DNA of 64,000 nucleotides from Pieris napi (taxonomy: Eukaryota; Arthropoda; Insecta; Lepidoptera; Pieridae). The notes under the pieces were generated by a model. It saw nothing but the letters and a program-made list of their open reading frames with translations. It did no database searches and was not told where the DNA came from. The stretch is from assembly GCF_905475465.1 (NCBI RefSeq), contig NC_062238.1, forward strand, positions 8,164,501 through 8,228,500, in the 5' to 3' direction. This document shows positions 24,701-39,700 of the stretch, in pieces. A program made the translations under genes and the position numbers. Positions within the stretch are counted from its first letter, which is position 1, and each line of letters begins with the position of its first letter.

Positions 24701-27700
24701 CATACTAGGTCAAATCATCGTTTTCATTTTGGTGTAAAGTAACATCCTTTCTTTCCTTAAGACCTCAAAAGAGGAAAAACCGCGGGCCGTCCAATTTAAG
24801 GGCACGTTTATTTGGGCTGCTCTATCGATCTTTATAATACCCGCAATAAAAATAAATTGAAGAAATATAGAGGGTAGTGGAAATATACAATGGGGTAGTA
24901 AGGTTCTTGAAAGGAAAAGCGTTTTAAATGTATTCTTCTTCTACACGTTACCTTCATACAAAAAATATTTTTACTAAATAAATAAAAATCTGATTTAGTT
25001 TTATTGAATAAAACTCGTCTAAACACTTTAAAATTAAATTCACGAAACTATACAAAATATAGTCAAAATTAAAGTTTATATTAAAAGTCACAAAGTATTT
25101 TTAGTTACTATTATTTTTTCCTCTTTTGTACTCAGCGCCCGGTTTTCCTGTTTTACTTTGCTATTACTTAACATTATGTTAGCCTAATGACAATTCTGCG
25201 AATTTTCCTCAGGTATTTTCCGCAAGACGCCGCCGGGCTACGTTAATTCTTGGAGACTTGATGCGTTATGAATATTTTATGTACAATTGGAGCAAAGTAC
25301 AGTTAAAAAATATAAACGTCAAATTGTTTGAGACCATATAAAGGTTGTACACTCTCACAAAAAGTGAGCATTAATGGCTTCCTGTATATTATAATCTAGA
25401 AAATTGTTACCCACTATAAAATCTATACTGACCTACTTATTTCTATAAACCTAATCAGTCTTTCATAAATGCAACTAAAATATTATTTTGCCTCTTTCTG
25501 ACAAGTTGTGTTCTCGCCTTTCTAGAAAGAGAGCTTCCCAGAAGATTAAAAATGGACATATCAATTCCAGCTTACTGATTAATTGCGCCATCAGTCCTGG
25601 TTTCGATAGGACAACCGTTTCTACCTATTAAACCAGTTTTATTAAATGAAAATATGTAGAAAAATTCCGTCTATAAGGAATGTGTATACATCATAACATT
25701 ACACATATATTTCAATATCTTCTGATTTGAGTAAATAAAATATAGAAATAATTGTTTCGAGAAGTTTATGGGATATCAAAACTTGAATACATTGGCATTG
25801 ACTGGGCATAATGTATTATGATTTTTAACTACATTATACAGTATTTTGATCAAATGGAAAAGTGTATATCGAAAAGTACGCGAGATAAAGTAGTCTTAAA
25901 TTGTTCTTTTATATAAATGAAATGTAAGAAAGTAAACCCTTACGAATACATCGACAAAAGAAAATAAATAAGAACTCACTTATCAATTCAATAAAGAAAT
26001 CAAACAATAGAAAGCAACCTTGTTTTGAAGATAAATACGTATGTTTATAAGGCAAGGTACTGTGAAACAATATATTTAAACAAACGGGAGTGTAAATTCC
26101 CGGCAGGTCAGTGAAATTTCGTGTTGCAGTTGTAGAAACTCACATGGTTTTTAATAGTGAAACAAGACCAGCTGACCTGCAATTATCTTTTTACTGGACT
26201 GCATGAGATATAAGCGTTGTGTTTCAAAATGTAGGTAAATAAAACACTGAAATCGACCAACTTGAGTCACGTGATCCTTATGTATTTATTCGTGATTCAA
26301 TAAAAAAAAACGTGCGTGTACTTATGTTATACTTATTACTTTGTCACACAAGATAAAATTTAAAAAAAAAATTGTATTCTACATTTGTAGAAACAACGAA
26401 ACTAAAAATAGAAAAAACTAACATGTATAAAATGTATATAAATACAGCTGGTTCAGGGTGTCGGTTTTTTGTGACGGTGCGCGCCCGTCGTAAAAATTTA
26501 CTCTCATCATTTTTACCTAACGCGCCAAAACTCAAACTCAAACTCAAAATATCTTTATTCAAGTGGATAACCAAGTACACTTTTGAATCGTCAAGTTAAA
26601 TTAATCGTAAATTTACATTTACTACCAGTTCGCAAGTTAAGGGCGTAGAGCGGGTAAGAAGAACTGGCAAGAAACTTTCAAAAAGAAGTATACTTCAAAA
26701 ATTATGTTGTTTCAATATTACTTGTAAATGGTCTTATGTACTGTATGGATTCTTTACCGATGCGCGCACGAAGAAGTTCTCTTACGCTGCCCGCTTACTG
26801 TGAATATGGCGAAACAAAAGCCTGAACACTTATTCTCTACCTGGAATGTGAATCCAGGCCTTCAGCTAATGTATACAATTGCCTGAATTAGGCTACATAG
26901 CGACCATGATAATCACACGATTTTTACGTGTAATGCGTTATGAACTGTGGGTACGTGTTTCGAATTTTACTTTGGAAATATTATCGAGTTTGTACGTGAG
27001 CAGCTTATAAATACGACAAGATAACATATTTTAAGACTAACAACAGAAGGATCCAGAAGTTTTGAAGTTCTTGACTTATAATTGTAATGTCTGATATTTA
27101 GTAATACGTTACTTCTACTGTAGCTCTATCATGAGATAGAGGAACGCAAATGAAAAAACGTTACGTTTACTCGTAGCGTAACTGTCATAGAGTTGGCTGT
27201 TAATTATAATGAATCGAAACGGACTATACTTTCATATTTTGTTTTCCGTTATGGATGATATTTTTCCGACGATTTTAATTCTACACGGGGTTTTCATACA
27301 AACGTCAGCCGTGTACTTACAGCTTACACCATGAGGTACAGTGAGCAGGAATTGGAGCAGTAATTTATATCTACAAATTTATTTTGTTCAGCGCGTAAGC
27401 CTTCCTTTAAATTTAGTATTGTGTAAATAATGATGTTTGATCGTCATTATGGATGAGAAATCACCTAAAACATACCATTATGAGCAAGATTACTTCAACA
27501 TTGCTTAGTTCTTATTGTTATGTCAGTACCTTACAGTGCACTCATTAAAGTACCCATAATAAATTCGTAGCTAGTGGAGATCCATGGTATCTGCTTACAC
27601 CTACTACCTACCTACTATTCGCAAGATGTAATGTTTTATGAGTCTCAATTTGTTAGTAATAATTTTTGAAGTGAAACTTCTTTATCGGGGTTGGAAAAAA

Positions 27701-30700
27701 ATTTAGTGTAACATTTTTTCGTTACGCGTCACATTTTTCCGTTACGCGCCATCTTTTGAAGTGAAACTTCTTTATCGACGTATGGGAGAAATTTTGTAGC
27801 AGGTTACGCGCCATGTTGCTTTTTGAAGTCAAACTTCTTTATCGGCGTTGGAAAAAAATTTACACACATTTGTCACATTTTTCGGTTACGCGCCATCTTT
27901 TTCTTGTCCCTACCACGGTTGAACCGAAGAGATTCGAAGCCATTAGTAACAAAAATATATAATAACGATAACAATGATAGTAATACTAATAATTCTATTA
28001 CAATTAATGAAATTCTGTAATAATCTTAGTAGGTACTACATATAATCCGGTCAAATTAGACTAAAAAATAGGGGTAAGGTTACAATAATTCGCACTTGGC
28101 TGAATATTGGTAGGATTGCTCAATACACTATTATAAAGGAAATGTGAAAAGTCCTCCTCGATCCGGCACGTGCAAAAAAATTTACACCGGGTCAAAGATC
28201 ACAAAAATGGGTTTTTCGCGATTTTCAGCAAAATGGTAAGTTTTATCATAAAATTAGTTTGAACAAATATTGTAGATCAGATAATTATCTATAAAAAATG
28301 TTTAAATACTTGTTTTCCTAAGAGCCACCGTTTTTGAGATATCACGATTCAAAAAGTTGAAAGAGTTGTAATCGTCATAATATGTATAAGTTCACCACGT
28401 ATATACATCACTGAAGCCGTAGTACAATCAAAAATATCGTTCTATCGGTCAGTGCGACTTACACATATAAAATATGAAAATTTCGGAAAATTTTATGTAT
28501 GGAGCTACTAAAAAAATTACGTGCTTAGATAAATTCAGGTATGCATGTTTCGTTAAAAATACTCGAAATAAAAAACAAGTGCAGTTAGCATGTCTTCCTT
28601 CCTCAGCGGCTGCTCATCAACATCTTTTTCGGGTATATTACCAAGTTCAAGTGTGGCTTGGGAATCAGTTAGACCCAAAAGTCTGGGGTTGGAAGTTGGT
28701 CGACAATCATTAGAGCCAGTTCAGACTTTACTTCCACCTGCACCAGAAAAACTACTAAACACTATTTTTTGCAACTGTAAAAAGGGATGTAGTGCTAAAT
28801 GTGGTTGCAAAAAAGTTGGACTGTTTTGTTCTGTAGCATGTACTAACTGTCAAGGCCGTTCATGCTCCAATGTTGAATTGCCAACAATTGAAGATTCATT
28901 TGATGTTGACGAAGAAGATTCATTTGTTGTTTGTATTCATGTCTATGATAATAAAAGCCTTTTGTTAGTTAAAAGTTTATCTAATTTAACTTTATTTAAC
29001 CAATTTCTGTAAAGTTGCATATAGTAGATCATTTTTCTAAAAATAAGGTCATAAAGAAGTTTCTCTTCTTACGTGTGTACACATAGTACACGCACACATT
29101 TTTGTTTTATGGGACAGGGGGCAAACGGCCAGGAGGCTCACCTGATGTTAAGTGACCCGCCGCCCATGGACACTCTGAATGCCAAAGGGCTCGCGAGTGC
29201 ATTGCCGGCCTTTTAACCTATAATACAGCCCTAAAATTTTGTGGTAAAGTATTTACTAGTTTCCATTTTAAATGATATAATAATTGGATTGGATTGACGA
29301 GACTTACCTATAGCAGACCAAAATTTTGATTAAAGTCTGACCTCTTGAATGAATTGTTTATAATACAAGTTAATAAAAATACATAAAAGACTGTTCATTA
29401 AGATTTCAACATCAAATGGAAAACTTCGTGTCATGATTTTTAATTATGTGAAAAACAAATGCCTAATATAGCCAGATTAAAACGTATGCAATATCATACA
29501 AGTTAGATCAATGTTATATAGAAATGACTAGAGACACGTTTTCTTGGTTTTAACGTAATTGCTCTACTAGGTCAAGAAACGGGTCAAAAGCTAAGTGACC
29601 CGTCCTTATTTCATCTAAACGAGTTTAAAACTCAAAATAGAAAAGTCCTATTCCAAGATAAATTCATTTTTAATTAATAACTGGTCCTTTGAATTGCGTG
29701 TATGAAGGGTCTATTAATGTTTAAGTTCTTGTATATTTATTAATTCATTAATCTGATATCGCAGGATTCGGTTATGTAAAAAGTATAACTTAAGGTAGTA
29801 TAATAACGGTTTTGAACTTTATAATAACAATTTAATACAATTTGTAACACTTACAAGAAACAATGTATAAGTATGCAGTAGAAAATCTATGCGACCTCAT
29901 TTGTGAACAAAACTATTTGAATAAAAACTATTTGTGTTCTTTTTTCAAAAAATCCCCACATTCATATTTGCAGAATAAAAACCGCGGTTTGGTGTATCCA
30001 AGTTTTTAATTATTACGCTGTCTGCATTTTATTCGAGTTTTAACAACTATCTTAATATGTTTTTTATGCAAACACAAGTGCTGGTGATGAAAGGAATTTT
30101 AAATTTTTACCTAGTCGCGAAATATTTTTGGTATGCGCAAAAACTATGGTATGTTTATGACGTTATTTAGCAATATAATACGTTACCATATAATACAAAG
30201 GCTGCGTAAAATATAATAAATATCTTCTAATATTGTTATAAATATGTTCTATTTCTAACAATATTAGAAATTGTAAAGTTGATACGTTCGAATTGATAAA
30301 CACTGAAATTATCATTGTGACGAAATATAAATTATTTTGTAAAAAATTAAAATTGCCTGGATATATTTTTACACTTTTGTAAAACTCTAAATACAGATTT
30401 AATATAACTTTAAGGAAAATACCTGGTAAATAAAATTTAGTCTAGCCCTTAGACAATGTAAAGTACCTCAACAAACAAAGTAAGTAATTCAGTTTATCCC
30501 ATCTGTTTAATCTATACACCTTAGCTTTGATTTCAGTGTTTCTTATTCATTGTAACACACCCACTCACTTAGAGAGAGAGAGACACACACACATACACAC
30601 ACACACACACCAAAATTGTTTTTAAGACTCCGTTTGCAATGTTTTCTTTTAGCACTTAATACTTATTTTCTTCTATTGTATCTTATGACAATGACATGAT

Positions 30701-33700
30701 TGTACGTGTTCCGGTCCGGTGGTGGAGAGACTGGCTATCTGTGACTCAGGTCTCCTGTTACAGAGACCAGTCTCTCACATACACTTCCTAATGTTATCAT
30801 CTTAGTTTAATCATAAAAACCTTGTATGTATATGTGAGAGAAGAAAATAAAGATTATTATTATTTTTATTATTCGTAATTCGTTCATGTGAGAAATCAGT
30901 ATTATATGGAGGTTTTACCCCAATTACTAAACATACGTGAAGAAGAAGGAAAATATATTAATGAAACATAGCAAGGTCTGGGTATAATGTGATTTAGTAT
31001 GTAATTATTTCACTTCTGTTTATAATATTCAATAATAAAATAACTAACTCATCAATTTATATAAAGAAAAATTTGACATCTAATCGTATGATATTTGTAG
31101 ATTAAACTAAAATATATAATACAGATGAAATATATACCATTTAACAATCAGTTCGCGGCACTACGTATTAAACAGATAATATTTACAAGCTTCTAAATGC
31201 CATTGAATTATCTGCAAAGTAAACGTTACTATTTTTCTTGAGAAAAAACAAAGAGAAATAATTTTAAATTTTTCTAAGAACACCTAACAGATTAAAACGT
31301 CTTCTTTTCTCCCTTTGTATGGTGAAATATACGACTATTCTTTGTTGGCGTCGACTCCTATTTTCTGAAAGTTAGACTTATTTTTGAAATTGTATCCTTT
31401 TGTTCGTTGAAATAATGTTGAGGTGAGCTTTTCTGAGCTTAAATGATGTAACCACCTGCGGCTATGCATTATAAACAAAAAACAAAGGGGTTAATAGTAG
31501 GTATTAGTTAAATATATTATATTAAAAGATATATGTATGTTGATACTTAATGAAAACCAACCAACATACAGAGTGAAATGAAAGAAGTTATATTGTTTTG
31601 TTATGACCTATATTAGTCTAATTGAACAGTGTAGGCCTAGTGGCTTGAGTATTTGACTCTCATCTTTGAGGTCGTAGGTCAATTCCCGGCCTATTTCATT
31701 TTTTTCTATGTATATTTGATATATGACTTTCTTTATAGAAAAGGGGCTGGAGGCTCATCTGATGTTAAGTGATACCGATGCCCATGGAAGCTCACAATGC
31801 CAATGTGAAAAAAGGCATCGTGAAGAAATCGGCATGTCTTAGACCCGTAAAGTCGACGCCGTCTGTCAGGCACAGGAAGTCTAGTCGACAAGTTGAAAAT
31901 GGTACAAAATAGAGATACTGCTCTTAAAATTATGTGCGATAGCTCATTGGATCCGGAATGACGTCTAGAAAAATGTGCCAAAAGCGTGTATTAACTCATA
32001 AAAAAATTGCAAAAGTTATAATTAAAGATGAAAAAAAATGACATTTCGTTTTTTGCCAATATTTAATAAACTATTCAAAGAAAGTAAGAAAGAAATTTCA
32101 AAAAATTTCTGAAAGAAGAGGAAATTTCCAATAAAAAACTCCTGACTCCCGGAACTCTATCTCCATTATTTATAATTTTAATTTAACGCTGAAAATAGGT
32201 CTGCGCGTGACATTTTTAGGATGCGCGCGTGGCGTCAAAAGCGAGTACGGCACATTAATTAATTTCTTTCAGAATCTTTTTTTAAAATTGCTTAAATATG
32301 AATAGTTTATTAAATATTGGCAAAAAACGAAATGCCATTTTTTTCATCTTTAATTGTTTACAAGTTTTGCAATTTTTTATGTGCTAATACACGCTTTTGG
32401 CACATTTTTCTAGACGTTATTCCGGATCCAATGAGCTATCGCACATAATTTTAAGAGCAGTATCTCTATTTTGTACCATTTTCAACTTGTCGACTAGACT
32501 AAGGGTGCTGATCACCTACTTGCCTAATAAATAAAAAAATATATCACGAAACAGATACAGTAATCTAAGGCAACTGGTGTTTTATTCCTCTAGAGTATGT
32601 GAATATATGTTTTTTATTTTTCAGACTACTAAAGCTAAACTATTAACATAGCAGTTTCCGGTAGAACTGCCTGAAGACGTCATTATTCTTAGAACAAACG
32701 TTTAAAGGCGCTTATAGAAACATAATTAAATAACTCTTGTGTTTAGATGCGATTTGTAACGTAAATATTCATTATATTTTTTTTCCAAATTCACACAAAT
32801 ATTTGAAATAGCAGCAATTTTCTGTTTCAAAGGTCGGTACAGAGCGCCTTAGGCAGAGGGAATTTTGTTTATCACGCTTTGACTTCACAAAGCTAAAACT
32901 GCTAAAACCGGAATTAATCACCAAACGCTTTTCGGAGTCAATTAAGGAATAACTGTTTCATCTCAATATTTAATTTGGAAAAAGGGTTATCTACTTTCCT
33001 TATTAATAAAAACCGGTAATAGTATACTGTGTAGTACTGATTTGTCTCTTTTTTATCGGTATTGATGTGATAAAAAGATACACTTTAATAATAGTTTTAC
33101 TACATGTCTTATTTTACTTATCTCTACTTACTTTTATATTGAATTAAATATAATTCATTTAATTCACGTTAATTTATTTACACACGTTATAGGTTTTATG
33201 TTATGTTCACGCTGCCTAGGCAAAATAAATCTGAGAAAATTAAGAAGAAATTCACACAAAGTAATAATTGTTTTAATTACAGATAATATTAACTGTTGCC
33301 TAGCAGCTATACATTTACAAATTATTGAAATTTATTATTATAACACATATTTTCATAAATTTATGGCTCATTTTTGAGTCGTTGGTAAACGAGGGTTTCC
33401 CAGGATTGTACACCATAGCCATTACTATGACCATAAATGTGAAATACATCTATACCTGTGTTAGAAACCTATTTTGCTATAGTTAAACATATATTATGTA
33501 AAAATACACTTAACACGTCAAACAATATATGGAAAATGCGATGGCAACTAGGACCCACTTAGAGTGCGAACATTAGTCACCTCTCCATGTGCCCTGTATA
33601 AATAGGATCAAAAACCTGAATGTATGCACAAGTAAGCAAGCGTAACCCAGAGAGCAATGGAAATAAGTATTATAAAGAAAAGAAAATTGACAAAATAAGT

Positions 33701-36700
33701 AACAAGAATTTAAGAGATAAAACTGTGTTTGCTGACGTTACATATAAAATAAAACAAAATGGAAATGGGCTGGTCATACCATAAGACGAGCAGATAAATG
33801 AAGCGAAATTGTAAAACCATAGCAAACAAGAGGCCATAAAAGAAACAGAGGTAGGCAGTTTAAAAGGTGGGCCCATGAAATCATTGTAATGGCTGGAAAG
33901 ACTAAGACCTGGATGAGATTGGTACCTATACAATAAGGAAAAATGGAGTCAAATTGGTTCGGAAATACTTCAGTGAGCAGCTGGTTCCACAAAGTGGTGC
34001 GCGGCAAAAACTGCCTTTAAAAACGCTGTGTTGTGTAACGGCGGACGTCGAGGTGATACGGGTGGAATTTCATATTCTGCCTCGACATCCGATGTTAAAA
34101 CTCAGCTGCAGGTATTCTGCAATTAAGGTCCATTAATATAATCACACTATCTCAAGCTTGTGTCACTTGCAACATTCCTGGCATCAGTATCGTCGACCGC
34201 TTTATATAACTCAGATCCCAAATCTCTAACGACGGCAGCTCTGTACTCGAGATAAAAAGGCGAAACGGCATTGCTAAAGACGTCATGATACGTTTAGGCT
34301 ACATCTGGAAGAAAAGAGGAATTGGTATCAAAACCAAAATAAAACTGATATGGGCTCTAGTATTCCCTATCTTCCTGTCTGAAGACGTGGTATCTTGGCT
34401 CGAAAAAGGCAAAGAATCGATCGATGCCTTTGATATGTGCTGCTGGCGGCGAATGCTCATAATGCTGCAGAAGCACCCCAATACATCGATCCTGACCCAA
34501 CACCGCATACGGACTCACTTGTCTACCATATGCCTACAGCGAATATCTTATTTCAGCAATACAATGCGCAGAGGCGATGAGAACTGGGACTAACTGAACG
34601 TGGTTGGTAACAAAGAAGGCAAAAGTTCACGTGGTCGTTCACCCACCAGATCGATCAAAGACGTGAAAGACTCATCGTCCTCAAAACTAAACACTGTCAT
34701 AAGAGAGACGCTGGATAGAAACCGGTAAAAACAGATAGTCCTCTCCAGATGCTTCCTTGCTGACTACGACAGACATGAGCTGCCGATTAAAGAGAGAGAA
34801 TGTAAAGAATATAATAGTAGAAAAGACAAGCTTTAATATTTATATTTACAGCTAAAAGCTATAATAGCTTCTTAGCTTCATAAAGCTTATTGGTCAATAA
34901 ATAATTAATAATACCTGTACCGTTCCTGGGTCATCGGGAAGCTTTAAATAATAGAGGATTTTAGTCTTACTCTATATTAACCACTGCGTCCAACAATAAT
35001 ATAAGCGAAATAATGAAATGTTATGCTATGTAACGAATGAATGAAATGTAACAGTCAAAGAAAGTGCCAACGTCTGGCAATACTATCGGGGCGTAACTCC
35101 GACGATAAGAAAGCCTGAGTGAGCAAAATGGATAACCTTGGCTCGTATAATACCACTGTTCTATAATATAAAAAAAATGTGTGCGTGTACTAGGTGTACA
35201 CACGTAAGAAGTGAAACTTCTTTATGACCCTATTTTTCGAAAAATGATCTACTATAATGCAACTTTACAGAAATTGGTTAAATAAAGTTAAATTAGATAA
35301 AGTTTAACAAAAGGCTTTTATTATCATAGACATGAATACAAATACAATTATTTCATTTTAACTTATTACTGTACTAGGTACTATGTAGTACTAAGATTAT
35401 TACAGAATTTCATTAATTGTAATAGAATTATTAGTATTACTATCATTGTTATCGTTATTATATATTTTTGTTACTAATGGCTTCGAATCTCTTCGGATCA
35501 ACCGTGGTAGGGACAAGAAAAAAATGGCGCGTAACCGAAAAATGTGACAAATGTGTGTAAATTTTTTTCCAACGCCGATAAAGGAGTTTGACTTCAAAAA
35601 GCAACATTGCGCGTAACCTGCTACAAAATTTCTACCATACGTCGATAAAGAAGTTTCCCTTCAAAAGATGGCGCGTAACGAAAAAATGTTACACAAAATT
35701 TTTTTCCAACCCCGATAAAGAAGATTCACTTCAAAAACACTATATTTACTGACATGAGATTATAACGAAAATATGAGAGCAATAAAGCTGCACTAAACTA
35801 GTAGTAATTACCCTCCAAATAGAGCCTATAGTCTCAAGTATACAGAGTAATTACAGTATTTTCAGCATCTATTATTGAAATTGATAACCCATATTGGATC
35901 GTTTGAACCCTGCTTCCTAAATATTAGCTAATCACGATTGATTACACCATTCACTGATAGGCATTTGAATACTGTATGAGTTATTAATAAATATGGGTAT
36001 TATAATAAGTATGGAAACATAAAAATATAATATTTTGATGCCTAATAATAATGATACTGCGGTCAATGGTCATACAGGTTTCCTCGCGATCTTTTATTTT
36101 AATTGCAAAGGAATAATGAAAGACCTATACCGGGGTTTTAACGCATGACTTCAGACTTGACAGTGGCACGGTCATTTTGCTAGTTAAAGGCCGGCAACGC
36201 ACGTGCGAGCCCTCTGGAATTGAGAATGTCCATAGACGGCGTTATCACTTATCGGTTTGCCCCCTGTTCTGAAAAAAAATAAAGTAATTAATTGATTTAA
36301 AAAACTGTACGCATACATATAATTAACAACTCAAAGTGCTTGTTCAAACTTCCCGATTTAACTAACTGGAGTGTGAATACTAAAACTAGTTTACATTGTT
36401 AACTAAATAGCCAATTAAATTTTGTAGCAGCCCTATTGTGTTGTTTTATCAGATGAATGAGTTTATAGTTTGGTTAAAAAGTTTTCATACTCGAAACTCG
36501 TTTAATTGGTACGGTATGTACTATTTAAAATATATGATACTAGCAGACCGGCCAAGCGTTGCTGTGGCTAAGGTTTTTGTTATATTACATAGTAGTAAAC
36601 TATTCAAGGGGAACGGTAGGAGAACTTATGTGAAAGGTAGATAGCTTATGTAAAACGTTGGTACTTTTAACACCGCGCCATCTATTAGAATTGTATCAAA

Positions 36701-39700
36701 TAATTAACAAATATTTGCAATAAAATGATATTGCGGGTATAAATTGAGATGTAAGCTATCCTATCTTTTAAGTTGGATCAAACTTCACACGGTGTGCAAA
36801 TTTGATTGATATCGGTTGGGTAGTTTAGGAGTCCATAGCGGACAAACAACGGGACACGTAATTTATATATATTAAGATATGCTTCAAATAGCAATATTAT
36901 ATATCCTAACCAGTAACGTGTTTATAAGATTTCATATACATAAATCAGAGAGCGGTTTCCGCCTAGTAGCTTTAGCGTGCTCCCTCATCCTCACGGAACC
37001 AATGGAATTTTCTTTCTATGTGCGCAATCAGTACTTGCTTCTATGGTAAAAAATCGATAATCGGGATAATAAACTATTCGAATAAACGTATGCAATTTAA
37101 AGCCAAGACCCATATAGAGTTGTAGCCACACTGGATTAAAACTAAATATAAAACTTTAGCGGCAGTGACCGATACACCGTTCATCCGTTATTTTACCTTC
37201 TTTACGTTCCAATAACTATTCCTTAGCAAGCTTAAACAGCTTTCATCCAAAGGATTTTATCAAACCAATAATTTAAAAGCCTTGATATTTATTTATTTCT
37301 TTCATTCAAAGGGGGAACGCTGCCAGTATCTTCGGAACCTTGCCTAAAGGGACTCCTTTTAATAATATACTTTAGTTTATGTTAAGTTTAGTTATTTATT
37401 TCAATGTATATTATTTTAGAAGTATTTATTTTTTATTACATTTGTAACATATATGTTATACATTTTTTAGATTAAAAATTGTACACATTATAAGCCCAAT
37501 GACTTCATTACAAAATTAAAACTGCTGCCCGATGGCGAGTGTAATTGGCATAATAACGAAGTTCTCATGACAATAAAATTAGTTTTTTTAAGTTCTTTAA
37601 ACATACTTTCCGCGAGTTTGTTAGTTGAATACGCGAGTTTCGTAAATTACATAGTCCGTCTATCAAGAGAGATCGGCTATTATTATAATTTAGTTCACAC
37701 TAACAGAATGCATGTATTTAGTATAGGACGAAACCGTCTAATTTGTTTTTAAAAGAGTTCAGTGAATAGGAAACGAACATATTCTCAGGGAATTCATTCC
37801 ATAAAGGCACCACCCTATATAGTATATAGCCTTACAGTACACTACTACAGAATTAAAGTGGAAAACGGCGGCCCATTTATTAATAAAGACATTATAAATG
37901 TTTTTTATCAGGAGGAGCTGAATTTAGCTGGAGAAGTGTTTTACCCGTGAAGGGGCTCCGATCAACGGTAGTAAAGGAAGTTAGAACATTAAAATAACAA
38001 GAAAAAAATGTATATAACTAAGCTGTAGCTAACTTTGATAAAATTGAAAACTAAGCGGGCTTTTATTATTATTCTTAAATGTTTTTATAGCGTAAATCAA
38101 AGTGGCCGTCAATAGATTAACGCGTTGCGCATTTAACACACTTTATTAACCTCATAACCCCTTACGTAACCTACATTACCAATAGATTACCTACATTCAG
38201 AATGCCATCTAATATTCTCATTCAGCACAAATCATTAATTAAATATAAATGAATCTATTGTAAATGAAAAATTTAAAATAGGAACTGTTTCAAATGAATC
38301 GTTTTGACTACTTTGCTTTCTTTTGAGTTGCCGTCTCAATAGAGCCTTTTGAGCGAGCGGGAGGATTCTTTTAGTGGAGTTTTATAGAATTCTGATAATA
38401 AATGACCTGATTTTGAAGTATAATCTTCTTATGGGTATCGATCCTCGCAGAAACTTTAAAATTGCACAGGTGAGCTTTGTGTGATATATCATAGACATAG
38501 ACATAGACATAACATTTATTACAAACAAAAACACACACACATAAACACACAAAATAACAATACATAAAGAAAACATAAAATAAAATAAGACATCACAAAC
38601 AATAAAAATTAGAAATTAAAATTAAGAAATTTTCTTTTGCCATTCGGTTCGCCTCTAGTGTGCAATGTGTGTGTACTGTGGTTGTAATTGGCCCTGGCTC
38701 AGCATTATGCTGAGAAGTTCCACAGCGCTGGTCATTCTGCCAGAGACCACAGCAGCTAGTTTGCGCCTCTAATAAAATAAAATAAATAATTATAATACCA
38801 AGTAAAAAAATAATAATATTAAAGAAGTGTGAGTAAATCGTGTGTAACGGTGTATAATAAATAGAATTAAATGAAAAGTTAAAAATAAGAATAAACGTAA
38901 ATAAGTAGATATTTGTTTGTTTTATGGGTAAAAACTAAATTTTGTGGGACTTTTGTTGCATAAGTAGAAGTGTCTTATAAGTGCGACTAAAATTCGACTT
39001 TAATTGAAGACACTTCAACGGAGGAGGGATATTGTTCCAGCAATGTAATATATCTGAGTAAGGTGTTATAAGACATTTACTTCTGACTTTTTCTTATACT
39101 TTCCTTTGCTTATGTGAAAACTATTTTTTAAAGAGAGGTTGAAGGGGTCATATGAATTTATAGGCTTATATTTATCAAATACGTTCTTGTTACTGCTAGT
39201 AATAATAATAATATATATATATATAGTATTGTAAATATAATGTTAAATTCTTTCTGAAAGTTAACAATAAACATAGCTACGATCATTGTTACAACATTTA
39301 ATTAGCAAACTAATGAAAATACTAATTTTCACTTAAAATACGGATTAATTAATTGTAATTAATTTAATGGAATTAATTGTATATTAAATATTCCATTCAA
39401 ATGATTGGGTTTCATTCCGGACACAACATGCATTTATATTTTGTCAGTCAACGCTACCGTTCTCATATTAATATTTTATGCGAATGTCAATCAAATAGGT
39501 CTACATAATGACTTGTTAACCAAATTCAATACAATGAGATTACTATATTTATGCTATACCTTTATTTATATCCGTGTTTATATAGTGGAAATGTATTTGC
39601 GCATAAAACGTGCAGGGGTATGTGGGACTCGACCTACACCAAAATCTCTGCTATTCAAATACTGGTTGGGCAATACCCACTAAAACCACCTCGAGTAGTT

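Noticed and set aside
37567..37950. Two adjacent short plus-strand frames
   Set aside because: AT-rich chance frames without splice-site context or conserved motifs.
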